A stretch of 64,000 nucleotides of DNA from positions 2,890,001-2,954,000 of the forward strand of contig NZ_CP150239.1 of the NCBI RefSeq assembly GCF_037975215.1, written 5' to 3'. The notes below the pieces were generated by a model. The model ran no database searches. It was not told the origin of the DNA and was given only the letters and a program-made list of their open reading frames with translations. This document shows, piece by piece, positions 8,323 through 16,506 of the stretch (position 1 is its first letter; the number at the start of each line of letters is the position of its first letter). The stretch is from Solibacillus sp. FSL R5-0449. Its GTDB lineage: Bacteria > Bacillota > Bacilli > Bacillales_A > Planococcaceae. Made by a program: the position numbers and the translations under genes.

Positions 8323-8644
8323 ATGAACCCTCCTAGTTTTCTAGTAACTTCTATTGAAAAAATGAAAAACCAAAGTGCATCCTAGTATTTGAGAATATTT
8401 ACTAGTTTTTTAGCATATAATTTAATATATAGTATTATATGTAACAATTAGTAACATAATATCTAATTAACAGAAAAAATTTCAAAAATATTTTCTGTTG
8501 GCGAAAATCCTTGCGAATCCTTCATATACATAACTTTACTGAATATTTTGACTAAATTTAATATACAAAAGGTAATTTTTTCCGTAAATATTTTAGACAA
8601 AAGGTTAAAAGTTGTTAGGAAATATACTGTTTTTGCGTAAACTT
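8323..8644. other. AT-rich upstream region of hydA
   Basis: Non-coding, very AT-rich stretch upstream of the hydA start. It contains several TAATATA/TATTATA-like tracts, and the hydA promoter must be here or in the following array. No confident -35/-10 pair or operator could be fixed by eye. No ORF with a ribosome-binding site was seen. Confidence 0.5.
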
Positions 8645-9077
8645 TTCTAACATAATGTATTGGTTTTGGTTTGGGCTTCTACTAGAAGTGAGGTTCGTGG
8701 GTGAAGTTTTCTAATATATTAGGAGGATGTTCTAATATATTTTTATTTGTTCTAATAAACTTTGGATGTTCTAATATAATCGTCTATTGTTCTAATATGT
8801 GTGTGCAATGTGCTAATATCCCCTCCCGATCTTCAAATATCCACGGCGTTTCTTCTAATATCCGCCCGCAATGTTCTAATAAAACCGCGAACCCGCATCC
8901 GCCCACCCCAAAAACAGGGTCCGCTAACCTTATTACTACTCAATCTTCTACTAAATTCGAGAACTGTTCTAATAACCGGCCAACTTCTTCTAATATCCGC
9001 CGCAAATGTTCTAATAAAATATAAACCTGCCCATACCTGAACTTAAATTTATGTCCACCAACCCCAATCTTCTACTA
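8645..9077. repeat. Phased array of TTCTAATA octamers, mostly 21-bp period
   Basis: Exact TTCTAATA occurs at 8709, 8730, 8750, 8769, 8790, 8853, 8874, 8967, 8988 and 9009. One-mismatch copies lie in register at 8811, 8832 and 8946, and looser ones at 8645, 8677 and 9070. Start-to-start distances are 21, 20, 19 and then mostly 21 bp, with a 72-bp gap after 8874. The 13 bases between octamers vary, often ending TG or TC. The period equals two helical turns, so all octamers face the same side of the DNA. The tract lies between the mmsA terminator and the hydA promoter region. A 107-codon frame spans it but is probably a by-product of the period. Confidence 0.85.
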
Positions 9078-9113
9078 AAACCTCCCTCCCGCTGCAAGCA
9101 CACCACCCCTAAA

Positions 9114-9155
9114 CAAAAAAACAGCCTAACCCCACATCCTGGAATTAAGCTGTTT
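9114..9155 (-). terminator. Terminator of the aminotransferase-mmsA operon
   Basis: Reverse-strand hairpin: AACAGCTTAA pairs with TTAGGCTGTT (one wobble) plus an inner CC/GG, directly followed by TTTTTT. It lies 11 bases after the mmsA stop. Confidence 0.85.
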
Positions 9156-9166
9156 CTGCACGTATT

Positions 9167-10684
9167 TTAGTTATTGCTAGGGAAAGCGAATGTCGATGCT
9201 GTTGTTTCTGTTGTGTCTGGCCAGCGTTCCGATACTGTTTTCGTTTTCGTAAAGAATCGGGCCTGATCCGGACCAAACATATGCCCTTCACCAAAGCGCG
9301 AACCTTTGAAGCCGGCAAAGTTATGATAGCCGACAGGGATTGGAATCGGTACATTGACGCCGACCATGCCGACATCGATCTCCATTGTAAACTTGCGCGC
9401 TGCCGCACCATCGTTCGTGAAAATCGTAACCCCATTCGCCAGATCCTGACCATTAATGAAATCAATCGCTTCCGCCAGCGAGTTTACGCGCACGACATTA
9501 CGAGCCGGACCGAAAACTTCCTCATCGAAAATTTCCATCTCCTTCGTAATATTGTCCAGCAATGTCGGACCAACGAAGAAGCCTTCCGAGTTTTTCACGA
9601 TATCCAGTTCACGGCCATCCACTACAACCGTCGCCCCTTGACGTTCAGCTAGATCAATTGCTTTCAAAATATTCTCTTTCGACTCTTTTGAAATGACCGG
9701 ACCAAAATCCGTGCCTTCTTCTTTATAGCTGCCCACTTTTAAGTTGCTGATTTTCTCTTTCAAAATCGCAACAAGTCGGTCAGCCGTCTCTTCACCAACC
9801 GGCATAATTGTCGAAATTGCCATGCAGCGTTGAGAAGCCGCGCCGTATGCCGCACCGATAAACGCGTTTGCTACTTGCTCTAAATCCGCATCGGGCATAA
9901 CGATCATATTGTTTTTCCCGCCGCCTAAAGCCGTTACGCGCTTGCCGTATTTTGAGCCTGTTTCATAAATATATTTTGCAACAGGTGTTGAACCGACAAA
10001 TGAAATCGCCTGAACAGTCGGGTTTTCCAATAGCTCATTTACCGCCTCTTTACTGCCGTTCACTACTGTCCAAATCCCATCCGGCAGTCCTGCTTTTTTC
10101 CATAGCTCACTGACAAACAGTGAAGTCATCGGTACCTTTTCAGATGCCTTTAAAATAACCGCATTCCCAACAGCAACCGCCATCGAAGTTTGCGCTAACG
10201 GCACCATGATCGGGAAGTTGAATGGCGAGATTGCCGCCACGACACCTAAAGGATATTTCGCAGAGTAGGCATTAATTTGACCACCTACATTTACCGAATA
10301 TTCCCCTTTTACTAAATGAGGCGCACCGATTGCCAAGTCAACCGATTCCAGTGCGCGAGTCACCTCACCGCGCGCATCCTCCAACGTTTTCCCGCTCTCC
10401 GTACAAATAATATCCAACAGCTGATCCATATTTTCTGTCAGTAAAAATCGGAAACGCATCAATACTTCCGCACGCTTCGCAACAGATAAATCACGCCATG
10501 CAGGGAAAGCCGCTTTTGCTGCTGCAATGGCTTCACGTGTTTCTTCAGCTGTCGCAATCGGAACTTCGGCAATTACTTCGCCTGTCGTCGGGTTATAAAC
10601 TTTCGAATAGTTGTTGCTCTTCCCTTCGACCAATTCCCCATTGATAAAATGTGTTAATTTTTTTACCGAAACTGCTTCTGTCAT
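9167..10684 (-). CDS. mmsA: (Methyl)malonate-semialdehyde dehydrogenase (CoA-acylating)
   Basis: A 505-residue aldehyde dehydrogenase of the MmsA/IolA group. It oxidises malonate or methylmalonate semialdehyde to acetyl-CoA or propionyl-CoA with NAD and CoA. PFNFP (N155) forms the oxyanion pocket, the catalytic Cys is C287 in ASQRCMAIS, and GSTPVAKYIY belongs to the NAD site. The Gly-rich GGGKNNMIV loop, lacking the usual general-base Glu, is typical of the CoA-dependent subfamily. It lies 14 bases after a beta-alanine-type aminotransferase, so the pair would convert beta-alanine to malonate semialdehyde and then acetyl-CoA, the final steps of pyrimidine breakdown. The terminator at 9114-9155 ends the operon. 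Confidence 0.93.
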   Translation of the reverse strand: MTEAVSVKKLTHFINGELVEGKSNNYSKVYNPTTGEVIAEVPIATAEETREAIAAAKAAFPAWRDLSVAKRAEVLMRFRFLLTENMDQLLDIICTESGKTLEDARGEVTRALESVDLAIGAPHLVKGEYSVNVGGQINAYSAKYPLGVVAAISPFNFPIMVPLAQTSMAVAVGNAVILKASEKVPMTSLFVSELWKKAGLPDGIWTVVNGSKEAVNELLENPTVQAISFVGSTPVAKYIYETGSKYGKRVTALGGGKNNMIVMPDADLEQVANAFIGAAYGAASQRCMAISTIMPVGEETADRLVAILKEKISNLKVGSYKEEGTDFGPVISKESKENILKAIDLAERQGATVVVDGRELDIVKNSEGFFVGPTLLDNITKEMEIFDEEVFGPARNVVRVNSLAEAIDFINGQDLANGVTIFTNDGAAARKFTMEIDVGMVGVNVPIPIPVGYHNFAGFKGSRFGEGHMFGPDQARFFTKTKTVSERWPDTTETTASTFAFPSNN

Positions 10685-10698
10685 TATGAAGATCCCCC

Positions 10699-12054
10699 TT
10701 ATTTAATACTGTTCACTGCTTCAATCACTGTATTGGCAATCAGGTCCTTTTCCTCCAAAGAAATTGAAAGCGGCGGTGACAGTGTTAATACGTTATTGAA
10801 GTTTGCAACCGTTACACCGTTTTTCCCGATAATGACGCCTTTTTTCTTGCAGTAGGCAATCACTGCATTGACGCGCTCAACATCGAGCGGTGCTTTCGTT
10901 TCCTTATTTTCAACAAGCTCAATCCCGATCAGTAACCCTTTACCGCGGATATCGCCTACATAAGGATGATCCTCGAGATTTTCTTTCAATGTGCGCTTCA
11001 GCGATTCTCCGAGTACAACGGATTGCTCGAATAAATTTTCGCGCTCCATAATTTCAATGTTTTTCAGTGCGACCGCACAAGCGACGGGTGAACCGCCAAA
11101 TGTATTAATATGACGGAAAAATTCATATTCCCCATTTGCGACAAACTGCTCGTAAATTTCACGGCGGATCGCAGTTGCTGATAACGGCATGTAAGCACTT
11201 GTTAACCCTTTAGCCATCGTCACAACATCCGGCTTAATGCCGTAGTTCTGGAATCCGAACGCTTTACCTGTACGTCCGAAACCATTGATTACTTCGTCAA
11301 CAATCAGCAGCGCTCCGTGTTTTTCGCACACTTCCTTTACGCCTTTCAAGTAATCTTCATTCGGCATGATGACACCGCCACCTGTAATGATCGGCTCCAT
11401 AATGACCGCGGCGATCGTTTCAGACATTTCCCAAGTCATTACTTGGTCGATATTTTTCACACTAGGCAATGTCATAGCATCACCATTTACCGCTTCTTCC
11501 GGATTGCGGTACTGATCAGGTGGTGCTACATGTAAAAAGCCGGGTGCAAGCGGCTCGTATTTATATTTACGCTGCGCTTGGCCTGTTGCTGCCAATGCGC
11601 CCATTGAACTTCCATGATAAGCACGGTAGCGGGAAATGATTTTATAGCGGTTCGTATCACCTTTTTGCTGATGATATTGTCTTGCCACTTTAAACGCCAC
11701 TTCATTTGCTTCCGATCCGCTGTTCGAATAGAAGACAACATATTCATCACCAAGCAGCTCACTGATTTTCTGGCTCAGTAAAATCGCCGGTGTGTGTCCG
11801 TTCGTTAGCGGTGTATAAGAATTTTTAAGCATTTGCTCGTAAGCTGTGTCGGCAATCTCCTTACGACCATAACCAATATTTGTACACCAAAGCCCTGCCA
11901 TTGCATCTAAATATTTATTGCCATCGATGTCTGTCAGCCAAGCCCCTTCCGCTCGCTCAACGATAAATGTTGCTTCCGGGTTATAAGGCTTCATCGAGTG
12001 CCATACATGTTTTTCGTCATCTGCTTTCCAGTTATACTCTACATATTGGCTCAT
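10699..12054 (-). CDS. Class III aminotransferase, probably beta-alanine:pyruvate type
   Basis: A 451-residue PLP enzyme of the class-III (omega) aminotransferase family. It shows NSGSEANEVAFKVARQY (phosphate cup), YHGSSMGALAATG, DEVINGFGRTG and the PLP lysine K282 in TMAKGLTSAYMPL. The family moves amino groups from omega-amines such as beta-alanine, taurine or GABA to pyruvate or 2-oxoglutarate. Immediate linkage to mmsA and to the pyrimidine genes makes beta-alanine/3-aminoisobutyrate the best substrate guess. The start has GGAGGG about 6 bases upstream. PucR lies just upstream on the same strand, separated by 134 bp that probably hold the promoter. Confidence 0.9.
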   Translation of the reverse strand: MSQYVEYNWKADDEKHVWHSMKPYNPEATFIVERAEGAWLTDIDGNKYLDAMAGLWCTNIGYGRKEIADTAYEQMLKNSYTPLTNGHTPAILLSQKISELLGDEYVVFYSNSGSEANEVAFKVARQYHQQKGDTNRYKIISRYRAYHGSSMGALAATGQAQRKYKYEPLAPGFLHVAPPDQYRNPEEAVNGDAMTLPSVKNIDQVMTWEMSETIAAVIMEPIITGGGVIMPNEDYLKGVKEVCEKHGALLIVDEVINGFGRTGKAFGFQNYGIKPDVVTMAKGLTSAYMPLSATAIRREIYEQFVANGEYEFFRHINTFGGSPVACAVALKNIEIMERENLFEQSVVLGESLKRTLKENLEDHPYVGDIRGKGLLIGIELVENKETKAPLDVERVNAVIAYCKKKGVIIGKNGVTVANFNNVLTLSPPLSISLEEKDLIANTVIEAVNSIK

Positions 12055-12188
12055 GCATTTCCCTCCTACATTCCTAAACTCTGTTTCTATTTTCGCTTAT
12101 TGGAAGAATAAGGGCATTATACATAGTGTCAAATGGATGTTGAACTCGATTTCACATTAAGGCCAAAGAGCTTACTAGACCACGCCTC

Positions 12189-13727
12189 CTAAACCTTCAC
12201 ACCCTCATAATAATTATGCTTCGTCATAAGCAGCATAATCTCCAGGCAGAGGCGGTTTTCGTACTTCATAAAATCATTGCCGATGATCTGCTCCACCTTT
12301 TCCAGGCGGTGATAAAGGGTTTGGCGGACGATGAACAGTTTTTCGGCGGTTTCCTTTTTCAGTCCGTTACACTGAAAATACACATCGAGTGTTTGGATCA
12401 GATTTGCATTGTGCTTGCAGTCATACTGGCTGAGCTTTTCGATTTTTTCCTTCGCCGCCTGCATGAGACTGTTGTTGTTTTGCAGCACTTTCACCATATG
12501 GTACAGCACCAGTTCATCGTAAAAATACGAAAGCTCCATATGTTTCATCCGAATCTGCAATGTTTCCTGTGCAGTTTGATAGCTTTCCTTCAATTCATTG
12601 TAATGCGAAACATATTTCCCAACAGCGATCAGCATGTCCTGTTTATTTTGCTGGATCACCTCATTCATCACACGGTTCATCCGCTCTTTATACGTAGCTC
12701 CCTGCGCCAGGTCATTGACGATGAAAATCAAATATTGGGACTGCTCGACAATAAATGTGTAAAACCCTTCCTTCTGCAGCGCCTGACGAAGATTGATTTT
12801 ATAGTTCGTTAAATCTTTTTTCGCATTTTTCCTTCTCAGCTGATGAATCATAACCATCCAGCCATTATGCTTCAACTTCTGGTCGATCTCTTCGATAAAA
12901 TAAAGCAGCTCGTCATCGCTGTTTTCACCTTCAAGCCACTTCTCGAAAAATTTTCGGTTCTCGCTCTCCAATTTTTCTTCAATATATAAATCTCTTAAAA
13001 TAAATTGCGAAAGCGTAACAACAGTACGGTCCAAAATAAGCAAATCCAACTCCGTCATTTCTCTTTTTTCCGAGTAGATATAAACCGTGCCGTACAACTG
13101 ATCAAATAAATTCACTTCAATACTTGCTTTATGTTTACTACTTAAACGGTCGATGTACTTTTTGCAATTTTCAATCTTTTTATCCGGGATTGCGAGACTT
13201 GCTCCTCTTTTCACATCAAAATAAATATCCACATTCAAATACTTTTGCATATACTGCAAAATCTTTACTTTATCATTTACTTTCAAAACATAGTTGTTAA
13301 TTTTCTGGGAATAATCTTCGAGCTGCCTTAAAATATCGTATTGCTGATGAATGATTGCTGTATGCAAATCTTGCGTAATGCCGACAAACGGGACAATCTC
13401 CTGAAAAACGATGAGCGGGAAATCCAGTTCATCTGCCAGATTCATAACCCTTTCCGGAACGGTTTGAATATACATCCCCAGCTCGATACAAAGCCCGGCT
13501 ACATGCAAATCGCTAAGTTGCTTCACAAAATTCAAAAAGCCTTGTTCATTATCTTTTAAAGTGACGCCTGTCGTCAGAATGAGCTCATTTCCTCTAATAA
13601 GCTGCTTCACATCGGTTACTTCCAATATATGAATCCATTTAATCGCATGATTTAAGCCGGTTTGACCTGCAACGACCTTCGCTGATTCAAAGTACTTTCG
13701 ATTTAGAACTTCTTTTACGGTTAACAT
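12189..13727 (-). CDS. PucR-family transcriptional regulator of the pyrimidine locus
   Basis: A 512-residue regulator. Residues about 1-125 form the PucR N-terminal domain (LTVKEVLNRKYFESAKVVAG). A middle region follows, and the C-terminus (about 450-495) is the PucR helix-turn-helix (LIQTLDVYFQCNGLKKETAEKLF..RQTLYHRLEKVEQIIG). PucR-type proteins activate purine or pyrimidine catabolic genes, often in response to an intermediate. The frame opens at 13760, but the ATG at 13727 has a GGGGGG ribosome-binding site 7 bases upstream and is preferred. It is divergent from the M20 amidohydrolase, with only 125 bp between starts. It probably controls that gene and the two leftward operons. Confidence 0.88.
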   Translation of the reverse strand: MLTVKEVLNRKYFESAKVVAGQTGLNHAIKWIHILEVTDVKQLIRGNELILTTGVTLKDNEQGFLNFVKQLSDLHVAGLCIELGMYIQTVPERVMNLADELDFPLIVFQEIVPFVGITQDLHTAIIHQQYDILRQLEDYSQKINNYVLKVNDKVKILQYMQKYLNVDIYFDVKRGASLAIPDKKIENCKKYIDRLSSKHKASIEVNLFDQLYGTVYIYSEKREMTELDLLILDRTVVTLSQFILRDLYIEEKLESENRKFFEKWLEGENSDDELLYFIEEIDQKLKHNGWMVMIHQLRRKNAKKDLTNYKINLRQALQKEGFYTFIVEQSQYLIFIVNDLAQGATYKERMNRVMNEVIQQNKQDMLIAVGKYVSHYNELKESYQTAQETLQIRMKHMELSYFYDELVLYHMVKVLQNNNSLMQAAKEKIEKLSQYDCKHNANLIQTLDVYFQCNGLKKETAEKLFIVRQTLYHRLEKVEQIIGNDFMKYENRLCLEIMLLMTKHNYYEGVKV

Positions 13728-13852
13728 AAGCAGCCCCCCTATCATTAACAATTCGTCCATACAATTATTGTAACATTTTACATTAAGTATATATTAATTT
13801 GTTATATGCTAGTGCTAATGTTTATATATTATTGAATTTAAGGGGGACTTTT

Positions 13853-15100
13853 ATGTTAAAAACAAATCGCGAACGACTTCAAAATATGATTGATTTATTC
13901 AGCCAATTTGGGGCAACAGAAAATAACGGTGTCACACGTTTAAGCCTATCTCCCGAAGATATTCTCGCGCGCAACAAATTCAAGGAAATTTGCGAACAGC
14001 TCGGTATGACCGTAACGGTTGATGATATGGGCACAATGTATGCAACACTTCCTTCCAACTCCGATAATTTACCGATTGTCATCGGCTCACATTTGGATTC
14101 AGTGATTAAAGGCGGACGCTTCGATGGCGTGCTAGGTGTTTTAACTGCACTGGAAGCCGTCCAAACGATTATCGATAAAAAACTCGAACTGAATCATCCT
14201 ATCACGATTGTAAACTTCACAAATGAAGAAGGTGCACGTTTCGAACCTTCACTAATGGCTTCAGGTGTTCTTTCTGGAAAATTCGAAAAGGAAAAGATGC
14301 TCGCTTCAACTGACCCTAAAGGCGTAACATTTGAACAAGCCCTGAAAGAAAGCGGCTATGAAGGCGACGTTTCAAACCGTCTGACAGAGGCACATGCCTA
14401 CTTGGAGCTTCATATTGAACAAGGTCCCGTGCTGGAATATTATAAAAAAGAGATCGGTGTCGTGGAAGGCGTTCTTGGCATGGTATGCTATGATATTACG
14501 TTAACCGGCGAATCGAACCATGCGGGCACTACCCCTATTTCCATGCGTAAAGACAGCATGTTTGCTGCGATGCAAATCATTTCAATTCTGCAAAATAAAC
14601 TAAAACAGCTTCCTGAAGATCTTGTCTATACAATCGGGCGCATCAATGCCTACCCGAATATTCATACAGTCATCCCAAGTAGTGTTACCTTCTCGCTGGA
14701 ATCCCGCCACCAGGACCCGGCAGTCATTCAGCAAGTGGAGCAAATTATTTTTGACCTGCCAAAAGAAATCGAAAACTGCGAGTTGAGCTATGAAAAACTA
14801 TGGAGCCGTGATACGGTGTATTTCGCACCGGAAGTTGTTCATGCTGTTGCAGCAAGCACAGATGAACTAGGCTACTCACGCCATCATATGTTCAGCGGTG
14901 CCGGCCACGATGCACAATTTATTGCACAGTACATTCCTTCTACGATGATTTTCGTTCCAAGTGCGAAAGGCTATAGTCACCGCGAAGATGAATATACTTC
15001 CTACGAAGAATGTTCAAATGGTGCGGATGTCCTTCTGAATGCGGTATTGAAAGTAGCTGAATCTTCGGTGTCACCCGTAAAGTCTGCTAGTGTAAACTAA
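13853..15100 (+). CDS. M20 amidohydrolase, likely N-carbamoyl-beta-alanine amidohydrolase
   Basis: A 415-residue zinc hydrolase of the hydantoinase/carbamoylase branch of M20 peptidases. It shows GSHLDSVIKGGRFDGVLGV (metal ligands His and Asp), NEEGARF (catalytic Glu pair), LELHIEQGPVLE and GAGHDAQ near the C-terminus. Family members act on allantoate, N-carbamoyl-amino acids or N-carbamoyl-beta-alanine. Here the dihydropyrimidinase neighbour points to beta-ureidopropionase. GGGGGAC precedes the ATG at 13853. An 18-residue longer frame without a ribosome-binding site was rejected. It is the only gene of the catabolic set on the forward strand and shares its promoter region with pucR. Confidence 0.88.
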   Translation: MLKTNRERLQNMIDLFSQFGATENNGVTRLSLSPEDILARNKFKEICEQLGMTVTVDDMGTMYATLPSNSDNLPIVIGSHLDSVIKGGRFDGVLGVLTALEAVQTIIDKKLELNHPITIVNFTNEEGARFEPSLMASGVLSGKFEKEKMLASTDPKGVTFEQALKESGYEGDVSNRLTEAHAYLELHIEQGPVLEYYKKEIGVVEGVLGMVCYDITLTGESNHAGTTPISMRKDSMFAAMQIISILQNKLKQLPEDLVYTIGRINAYPNIHTVIPSSVTFSLESRHQDPAVIQQVEQIIFDLPKEIENCELSYEKLWSRDTVYFAPEVVHAVAASTDELGYSRHHMFSGAGHDAQFIAQYIPSTMIFVPSAKGYSHREDEYTSYEECSNGADVLLNAVLKVAESSVSPVKSASVN

Positions 15101-15186
15101 TGGTTTTATGATGAAATTAATAGAATTGCCCTCCTCTTCTTATTAGGTGAACATACTATATATGGAACCTACTAGAAGGAGGTGGG

Positions 15187-15450
15187 ATGATGAGACGTCC
15201 TGCAATGGGGTTCTGCTTTCCTGGTTACCGTTACTGCGGTCCGGGATGCACTGGACCTGGTGCACCAACGAATGAAGTAGATAATTGCTGTCTGAACCAT
15301 GATGCTTGCTATGCAAGTGGATATGATAAACGATATTGTGACGCAATTTTCCAGCAATGTTTAAATCAATACAAAAACCCCTCAACGAAAATGGGGAGGG
15401 ACGCAAATTTATTTTCTAGAGCAATTCGGTTAAAGGACTTTCTAATATAA
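15187..15450 (+). CDS. Small phospholipase-A2-like protein
   Basis: An 87-residue Cys-rich protein carrying the secreted-PLA2 signature. The calcium-loop-like YCGPGCTGPG (about 16-25) is followed by CCLNHDACYASG (about 34-45), with the His-Asp catalytic pair inside CCxxHDxC. Two further Cys pairs (YCDAIFQQC) could form the disulfides of the fold. There is no signal peptide. Similar short Bacillus proteins are sometimes labelled parvovirus-VP1-like because that capsid domain has the same PLA2 motif. AAGGAGG precedes tandem ATGs at 15187 and 15190. It stands alone between the M20 gene and a bidirectional terminator. Lipase activity, and any spore or surface role, is unproven. Confidence 0.85.
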   Translation: MMRRPAMGFCFPGYRYCGPGCTGPGAPTNEVDNCCLNHDACYASGYDKRYCDAIFQQCLNQYKNPSTKMGRDANLFSRAIRLKDFLI

Positions 15451-15453
15451 ACT

Positions 15454-15501
15454 AAAACACAGGCATGAATTCCTTTTCAAAAGGTTTCATGCCTGTGTTT
15501 T
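15454..15501. terminator. Bidirectional terminator, PLA2-like gene and binding protein
   Basis: Perfect 16-bp stem AAAACACAGGCATGAA (15454-15469) with its complement at 15486-15501. T-runs occur on both outer flanks. It serves the converging PLA2-like and substrate-binding genes. Confidence 0.9.
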
Positions 15502-15508
15502 CAATTAA

Positions 15509-16303
15509 TTAATCAATCTTCTGACCTGTAATTTCCTCTAACTTACCGTTTTCTTTAATTTTTGCTAAGCCTTCATTTAAGCGGTCTAATAATTCTTTGT
15601 TCCCTTTTTTCACCATGAAGCCGTAATATTCTTTTTCGAACTGATCCGATTCGATCGCTTTTAGTCCTGAATTCGGATTGTTCTTTAAGTATTCGATTAC
15701 AACGGCATTATCGCCGATCGCTGCTGCTGTTGCACCATTGATTACTTCCTGGAATGCAACTGGCTGGTTTTCATAAGCTAAAATTTTTGAGCTTGATTTT
15801 CCTTGCAGATTTTGTGCGGCAATATGGCCGGTTGTATTAATTTGAACCGAGATTTTTTGATCTTTTAACTCATCCAATGTTTCGATTGGTGAATCTTCTT
15901 TTACAACGATCATCAATGACGCTTCATAATATGGATCTGTGAAGTCATACGTTTCTTTACGCTCTTCTGTAATTGTGATGCCTGATGCACCTAAGTCCAG
16001 TTCACCGTTCGTAATTTGTTGGAATACCGGCTCCCAACCGACATTTCGGAATTCGACTTCCGAACCGATTTCTTCACCGATTGCGTTCATAATATCCACA
16101 TCGATTCCGACAATCTCACCTTTGTCATTCATTGATTCAAATGGTGCAAATGTTGCTTCTGTTCCGACTAGCAGCTTTTTACCGCCACCTTCTCCGGCTG
16201 TTGCACTTCCTGATGTTTCATCATCTGATGTTCCGCATGCGGCTAAAATGATCGTTAATGTCATGAGCAGCATTGTTATTAAAAATTTCTTCGTCTTGAA
16301 CAT
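15509..16303 (-). CDS. Amino-acid ABC transporter substrate-binding lipoprotein (copy 1)
   Basis: A 264-residue solute-binding lipoprotein. It has a basic start and hydrophobic core ending in the lipobox ILAAC (Cys about 24), a Ser/Gly-rich linker, and a periplasmic-binding-protein fold of the polar amino-acid class (VGTEATFAPFE, ITEERKETYDFTDPYYEA, INTTGHIAAQNLQG, AIGDNAVV). It is clearly paralogous to the protein at 17962-18741. The ATG at 16303 has a GAGGGGG site; the longer frame is rejected. A good promoter (16331-16359) and the upstream terminator (16455-16496) indicate that it is transcribed apart from the permease and ATPase. Its ligand cannot be fixed, though polar or sulfur-containing amino acids are plausible. 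Confidence 0.9.
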   Translation of the reverse strand: MFKTKKFLITMLLMTLTIILAACGTSDDETSGSATAGEGGGKKLLVGTEATFAPFESMNDKGEIVGIDVDIMNAIGEEIGSEVEFRNVGWEPVFQQITNGELDLGASGITITEERKETYDFTDPYYEASLMIVVKEDSPIETLDELKDQKISVQINTTGHIAAQNLQGKSSSKILAYENQPVAFQEVINGATAAAIGDNAVVIEYLKNNPNSGLKAIESDQFEKEYYGFMVKKGNKELLDRLNEGLAKIKENGKLEEITGQKID

Positions 16304-16330
16304 TATAAAACCCCCTCTATTTTTGTTAAG

Positions 16331-16359
16331 ATTATACATTTTTTAGTAAAGCCACACAA
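16331..16359 (-). promoter_or_regulatory. SigA-type promoter of binding protein copy 1
   Basis: On the reverse strand: TTGTGT, 17-base spacer, TATAAT, about 28 bases before the ATG at 16303. Confidence 0.65.
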
Positions 16360-16407
16360 TACGAAATTCTAAATCTTCTGATAGTTTACGTTATAAAGAT
16401 TCACCAA

Positions 16408-16432
16408 GGAGTCGCCTCCCCTGCATTCCAAC
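16408..16432. repeat. Fragment of a dispersed Bacillaceae repeat
   Basis: GGAGTCGCCTCCCCTGCATT matches, with a small insertion, the right end of the fuller repeat at 20460-20559 (GGAGTCGCCCTGCATTCC). The left part is missing, so it is a remnant. Confidence 0.55.
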
Positions 16433-16454
16433 CATCTGTGCTCTCTACTAAATA

Positions 16455-16496
16455 TAAAAAACTACCTTCTACTATTCATCATAATAGAAGATAGTT
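16455..16496 (-). terminator. Terminator after the importer ATPase gene
   Basis: Reverse-strand stem AACTATCTTCT/AGAAGGTAGTT (one mismatch) followed by TTTTTATA, eleven bases after the ATPase stop. Confidence 0.78.
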
Positions 16497-16506
16497 CCCA
16501 CTGCTT

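Noticed and set aside
8709-9016. CRISPR array
   Set aside because: The recurring unit is only 8-10 bp and the 13-bp intervals are far too short for spacers; no cas genes are nearby.
12100-12140. Promoter for the aminotransferase operon (reverse TTGACA and TATAAT)
   Set aside because: The two hexamers are only 5 bases apart, so they cannot form one sigma-A promoter; TATAAT alone may be real, but its -35 is poor. The spacing does not fit sigma-54 either.
15149-15157. SigK-like -10 (CATACTATA) upstream of the PLA2-like gene
   Set aside because: No matching -35 at the right distance, so sporulation control is not supported.
16455-16496. Small RNA gene in front of binding-protein copy 1
   Set aside because: The hairpin with its T-run fits a plain terminator for the ATPase gene.
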